Shown: positions 15,382-17,591 of the stretch, in pieces
Position numbering within the stretch: the stretch's first letter is position 1
How the letters are laid out: every line of letters begins with the position of its first letter
From: an uncultured Ruminococcus sp.
Lineage (GTDB): Bacteria; Bacillota; Clostridia; Oscillospirales; CAG-272
Reading direction: 5' to 3'
NCBI GenBank assembly: GCA_902766115.1
Contig: CACXCL010000148.1
Location: 1 to 17,591 of the forward strand
DNA length: 17,591 nt
Position numbers and translations under genes: made by a program
Notes under the pieces: model-generated
The model's database searches: none
Seen by the model: the letters and a program-made list of their open reading frames with translations, nothing else
What the model was told of the DNA's origin: nothing

Positions 15382-15729
15382 TCAGAACAAACCGGGCATG
15401 TTGAGAGATCCTGTGATCTTGCCCATCTCCTCACTGCTTACTTCGCTGACCTTCTTTATCGCCTCGTTGACTCCGGCGACGATAACGTCGGACAAAGTCT
15501 CGATATCATCCGGATCGACGATATCAGGTGAAATGTTGATATTGAGTATTTCGTTTTTACCGTTGATGGTGACCTCGACCGCTCCGCCGCCTGCCTGAAC
15601 GGTGTATTCCCTTGCTTCGAGTTCTTCCTGGAGGGCAGCCATATCCTCCTGCATTTTCTGGGCCTGCTTCAGCATTCCCTGCATTCCGGACGGACCGTTT
15701 CCCATACCTTTGGGCAATCTTGCTTTCAT
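15382..15729 (-). CDS. YbaB/EbfC-family nucleoid-associated protein
   Basis: A 115-residue DNA-binding protein that forms dimers and coats the nucleoid. Its N-terminus is Gly/Met-rich, then a coiled-coil helix (about 19-41, MLKQAQKMQEDMAALQEEL), a beta region with GGGAVEVTINGK (47-58), and a C-terminal helix. The ATG follows AGAAGGGA. It lies 32 bases after dnaX and four before recR, the classic order in bacteria; the family's conserved place beside recR suggests a link to recombination or replication, which is not shown here. Confidence 0.94.
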   Translation of the reverse strand: MKARLPKGMGNGPSGMQGMLKQAQKMQEDMAALQEELEAREYTVQAGGGAVEVTINGKNEILNINISPDIVDPDDIETLSDVIVAGVNEAIKKVSEVSSEEMGKITGSLNMPGLF

Positions 15730-15761
15730 GTTATTATTCCCTTCTTGTTTTTAAAGTAAAG

Positions 15762-17372
15762 TTATAATAATTCATCAAAGAAATCTGTCTGCTCGGTCGC
15801 CGGGGTGTCGTCAACTTCAACCCGGACTTTCGGCACCGTGCGGCAAAGACCGGATGTGATGAGCGCGTCGCTTATTATCCCGACTGCTTTGCTTTCCGAA
15901 AGGATCATATTTTTGAAAAACGGAGTCGCTACCTTAAAGACAGCGATGCTTTCGTCTGCCGCGATGCTGAGAGAGGCGTCAGAAAGATAAGCCTTCAGAA
16001 GAGGATCTTTTTCTCCGATTTTCTCGAGAAACTCTCCTTTTTCGGAGATCTTTTTCATCTCGGGCTCGGACCTGTCAGGCTCGTCAACATGTCGATCTTC
16101 CGTGATGCGCTCTGTTTTTTCTTCAGCCGGCTCGTCAGGATTTTTTTCTGCTTCCCTTCCGATCTCACTTTCCGGTCCGGTGTGATCCGGAAGCTCGAAG
16201 ATGACGTTACCTTTCGCTTTAAGGAGCCTGATCTCGTTTTCCAGAGACGAGATCCTCGCGAGGACAGACGGAGGAAGCGGATCGAGCTTTTTGTCGCTCA
16301 GTCTGAGAAACGCCATCTCTGCGGTGTATCGTTTGATCTGCGGGAGCCTGTTCATCTGATTCAACGAATCGTCAAGCACGCGTGAATGATAAATAAGCTC
16401 CTCTACGGTGAACATCTCCGACGCTTTTTTCACAAGCTCCTTTTCGCCGGCGGTCAATTCGATCGTCGGGCTGTCGATTCCGACGTATTTTACGACGGTC
16501 ATATCCCGCCAGAAAGACACTATCTCCTCGAAAAACGAGACTAAATCCTTAGAAGAGGAGACGGTGGAATCAATTGCTCCGAGCAAGGCGTCGTAATCGC
16601 TTTTCTTAACCGCCGCGGCGATGTTGAAGATGTTTTCGATTCCGGAAATCCCGAGGGATTCCATCACGGACTCTTTTGTGACGTCTCGTCCCCCGGTGGC
16701 GCAAAGTTCGAACAGATTTATAGCGTCTCTCATGCCACCGGAAGCCTGTTTTGCGATCATATCCGCGGCTTCGTCCTCGAGCTTGATGTTTTCAAGCCGC
16801 GCGATCTCGCTGAGTCGAGAGGACATATCCTGAAGCGGGATACGTCTGAAGTCGAAACGCTGGCAACGGGAAATGACCGTCGCAGGAAGCTTGTGCTGTT
16901 CGGTAGTGGCGAGAATAAAGATCACGTGTTCCGGCGGTTCTTCCAGAGTCTTCAGCAGCGCGTTGAACGCATTGATGGACAGCATGTGGACCTCGTCGAT
17001 AATATAAACCCTGTTTTTCAGCGTCGCGGGAGTATATGTGACCTCGTCCTTGATATCTCTTATGTAATCGACGCCCGTGTTGGAAGCGGCGTCCATTTCG
17101 ACCACGTCAGTGGCGGATTCGCTGTCGATGGAACGGCACGCAAAGCACTTACCGCAGGGTTCGCCGTTTATCGGGTTGTCGCAGTTAGCTACTTTTGCGA
17201 GGATCTTTGCGCAGGTGGTCTTCCCCGTTCCTCTCGGTCCGCAGAAAAGGTAGGCGTGTGACAGCTTTCCCTCGGAGGATTCGTATTTCAGGATGGAGGT
17301 GATATGGTCCTGCCCGTATACTTCAGAGAATGTTTTCGGGCGATATTTGCGGTATAATGCAAGATGAGCCAC
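15762..17372 (-). CDS. dnaX: DNA polymerase III subunits gamma and tau
   Basis: A 536-residue AAA+ clamp-loader subunit. The start is GTG at 17372, eight bases after GGGAGGA (17387-17381), giving the standard opening MAHLALYRKYRPKTFSEVYGQ. Walker A is GPRGTGKT (45-52); the zinc site uses Cys64, Cys73, Cys76 and Cys79; Walker B is DEVH (126-129); sensor 1 is ATTE (155-158); the arginine finger is SRC (168-170); sensor 2 is GGMRDA (212-217). The collar domain ends near residue 365. A charged, Glu-rich linker (400-445) leads to a tau-specific C-terminal domain (about 455-525). A slippery A AAA AAT at codons 409-411 with an immediate -1 stop suggests a second, 412-residue gamma-like product. It heads an operon with ybaB and recR. 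Confidence 0.97.
   Translation of the reverse strand: MAHLALYRKYRPKTFSEVYGQDHITSILKYESSEGKLSHAYLFCGPRGTGKTTCAKILAKVANCDNPINGEPCGKCFACRSIDSESATDVVEMDAASNTGVDYIRDIKDEVTYTPATLKNRVYIIDEVHMLSINAFNALLKTLEEPPEHVIFILATTEQHKLPATVISRCQRFDFRRIPLQDMSSRLSEIARLENIKLEDEAADMIAKQASGGMRDAINLFELCATGGRDVTKESVMESLGISGIENIFNIAAAVKKSDYDALLGAIDSTVSSSKDLVSFFEEIVSFWRDMTVVKYVGIDSPTIELTAGEKELVKKASEMFTVEELIYHSRVLDDSLNQMNRLPQIKRYTAEMAFLRLSDKKLDPLPPSVLARISSLENEIRLLKAKGNVIFELPDHTGPESEIGREAEKNPDEPAEEKTERITEDRHVDEPDRSEPEMKKISEKGEFLEKIGEKDPLLKAYLSDASLSIAADESIAVFKVATPFFKNMILSESKAVGIISDALITSGLCRTVPKVRVEVDDTPATEQTDFFDELL
16135..16160 (-). other. putative -1 programmed frameshift site in dnaX
   Basis: In-frame codons 409-411 are GAA AAA AAT, which contain the heptamer A AAA AAT (16146-16140) in correct phase. 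After a -1 slip the next codons are TCC TGA, with the stop at 16137-16135. An SD-like GGAAGGGA (16160-16153) lies six bases upstream, in the position of the stimulator in E. coli dnaX. I do not see a convincing stem-loop downstream. The run of seven A's could also allow transcriptional slippage. Confidence 0.55.
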
Positions 17373-17380
17373 GTCAGTTT

Positions 17381-17387
17381 TCCTCCC
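17381..17387 (-). promoter_or_regulatory. ribosome binding site fixing the GTG start of dnaX
   Basis: GGGAGGA on the minus strand, eight bases before the GTG at 17372-17370. No ATG is available in frame ahead of the conserved LYRKYRP motif. Confidence 0.8.
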
Positions 17388-17424
17388 ACACCGAAAATAG
17401 AATTACCCCGATGAATAAGACCAT

Positions 17425-17591
17425 ACACCCAAAACTCGAAACAGAACTCCTACACGCCGGGATGAGACATACTCAGAACAGGCTGCCTTGCGGCGCATCG
17501 ACAAATCTGCTTAATGCTGCTTGGTTCCCCACCTGACATGGTTCACAGGTGCCGATCGCGCAAGACCCATCCCTCAACATATGAGCTCACC
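17425..17591 (-). ncRNA. ffs: signal recognition particle RNA, large bacterial type (3' part; 5' end outside the window)
   Basis: Read on the minus strand, GTGAACCATGTCAGG and AAGCAGCATTAAG match the Bacillus SRP RNA core as I remember it. Domain IV folds as CAGG-TGG-GGAA-CCA-AGCAG: a GGAA tetraloop (17528-17525) on a three-pair stem beside the symmetric loop that binds Ffh. Further down, TTGCGCGATCGGCA (17563-17550) pairs with TGTCGATGCGCCGCAA (17503-17488), with a bulge. These helices continue past the core, so this is the long form with an Alu-like domain, whose 5' strand lies beyond 17591. The 3' end near 17425 is only estimated from the Bacillus length. It delivers membrane and secreted proteins with Ffh. 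Its place upstream of dnaX is common in Firmicutes. Confidence 0.88.

Noticed and set aside
16090..16137. Stem-loop downstream of the dnaX slippery site
   Set aside because: The best local pairing is a self-complementary AGCCGGCT with no loop, so no stable hairpin can be drawn by eye.
17373..17424. Separate promoter for dnaX between the SRP RNA and the GTG start
   Set aside because: Some T/A-rich hexamers occur, but none pairs a -10 and a -35 at good spacing; dnaX may be read from further upstream.

Overview
The window looks like an ordinary housekeeping stretch of a chromosome from a Gram-positive anaerobe of the Clostridia (Bacillota). The reasons are consensus sigma-A-type promoters with strong AGGAG ribosome sites, the SRP RNA–dnaX–ybaB–recR order, a large-type SRP RNA whose core resembles that of Bacillus, a surface protein with three SLH repeats, formate–tetrahydrofolate ligase, and a PcrA helicase with an insertion that I remember from Oscillospirales-type Clostridia. 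The genus cannot be read from the sequence. I see no phage, transposon, CRISPR array or toxin-antitoxin module.

Layout. (1) Positions 1-391: 3' part of a small helical protein of unknown function, closed by a terminator. (2) 461-2974: a promoter, then glpK (glycerol kinase) and a monoglyceride-lipase-like hydrolase, probably one transcript for releasing glycerol from acylglycerols and phosphorylating it. (3) 6979-2947, minus strand: a promoter, then a Na/Pi-cotransporter–PhoU fusion and a secreted SLH-anchored SGNH esterase; it converges on the glpK unit at a shared terminator. (4) 7049-10420, plus strand: a tightly overlapping operon fhs–tsaE–tsaB–rpiB, combining one-carbon metabolism, two parts of the tRNA t6A machinery and a sugar-phosphate isomerase. 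(5) 11064-10388, minus strand: a lone Sfp-type phosphopantetheinyl transferase with a GTG start. (6) 11084-14772, plus strand: pcrA helicase then a RodA/FtsW-type glycosyltransferase. (7) 17591-14744, minus strand: 3' part of the SRP RNA, then dnaX, ybaB and recR. The three convergent junctions each carry a two-way hairpin terminator. No gene-free stretch exceeds 300 bases.

The signal I most want checked is in dnaX. A slippery heptamer A AAA AAT at codons 409-411 has an SD-like purine stretch just upstream, and the -1 frame stops two codons later (TCC TGA). This is the layout that makes the gamma clamp-loader subunit in E. coli, and the predicted product (412 residues) ends just after the ATPase and collar domains. 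Other points are an RpiB whose conserved Asp-His motif reads Asp-Gly, a Ser-to-His change in the second substrate motif of the Na/Pi transporter, a glycerol kinase lacking the HPr-phosphorylated His, and an inverted repeat over the fhs promoter. I found no wholly new system.
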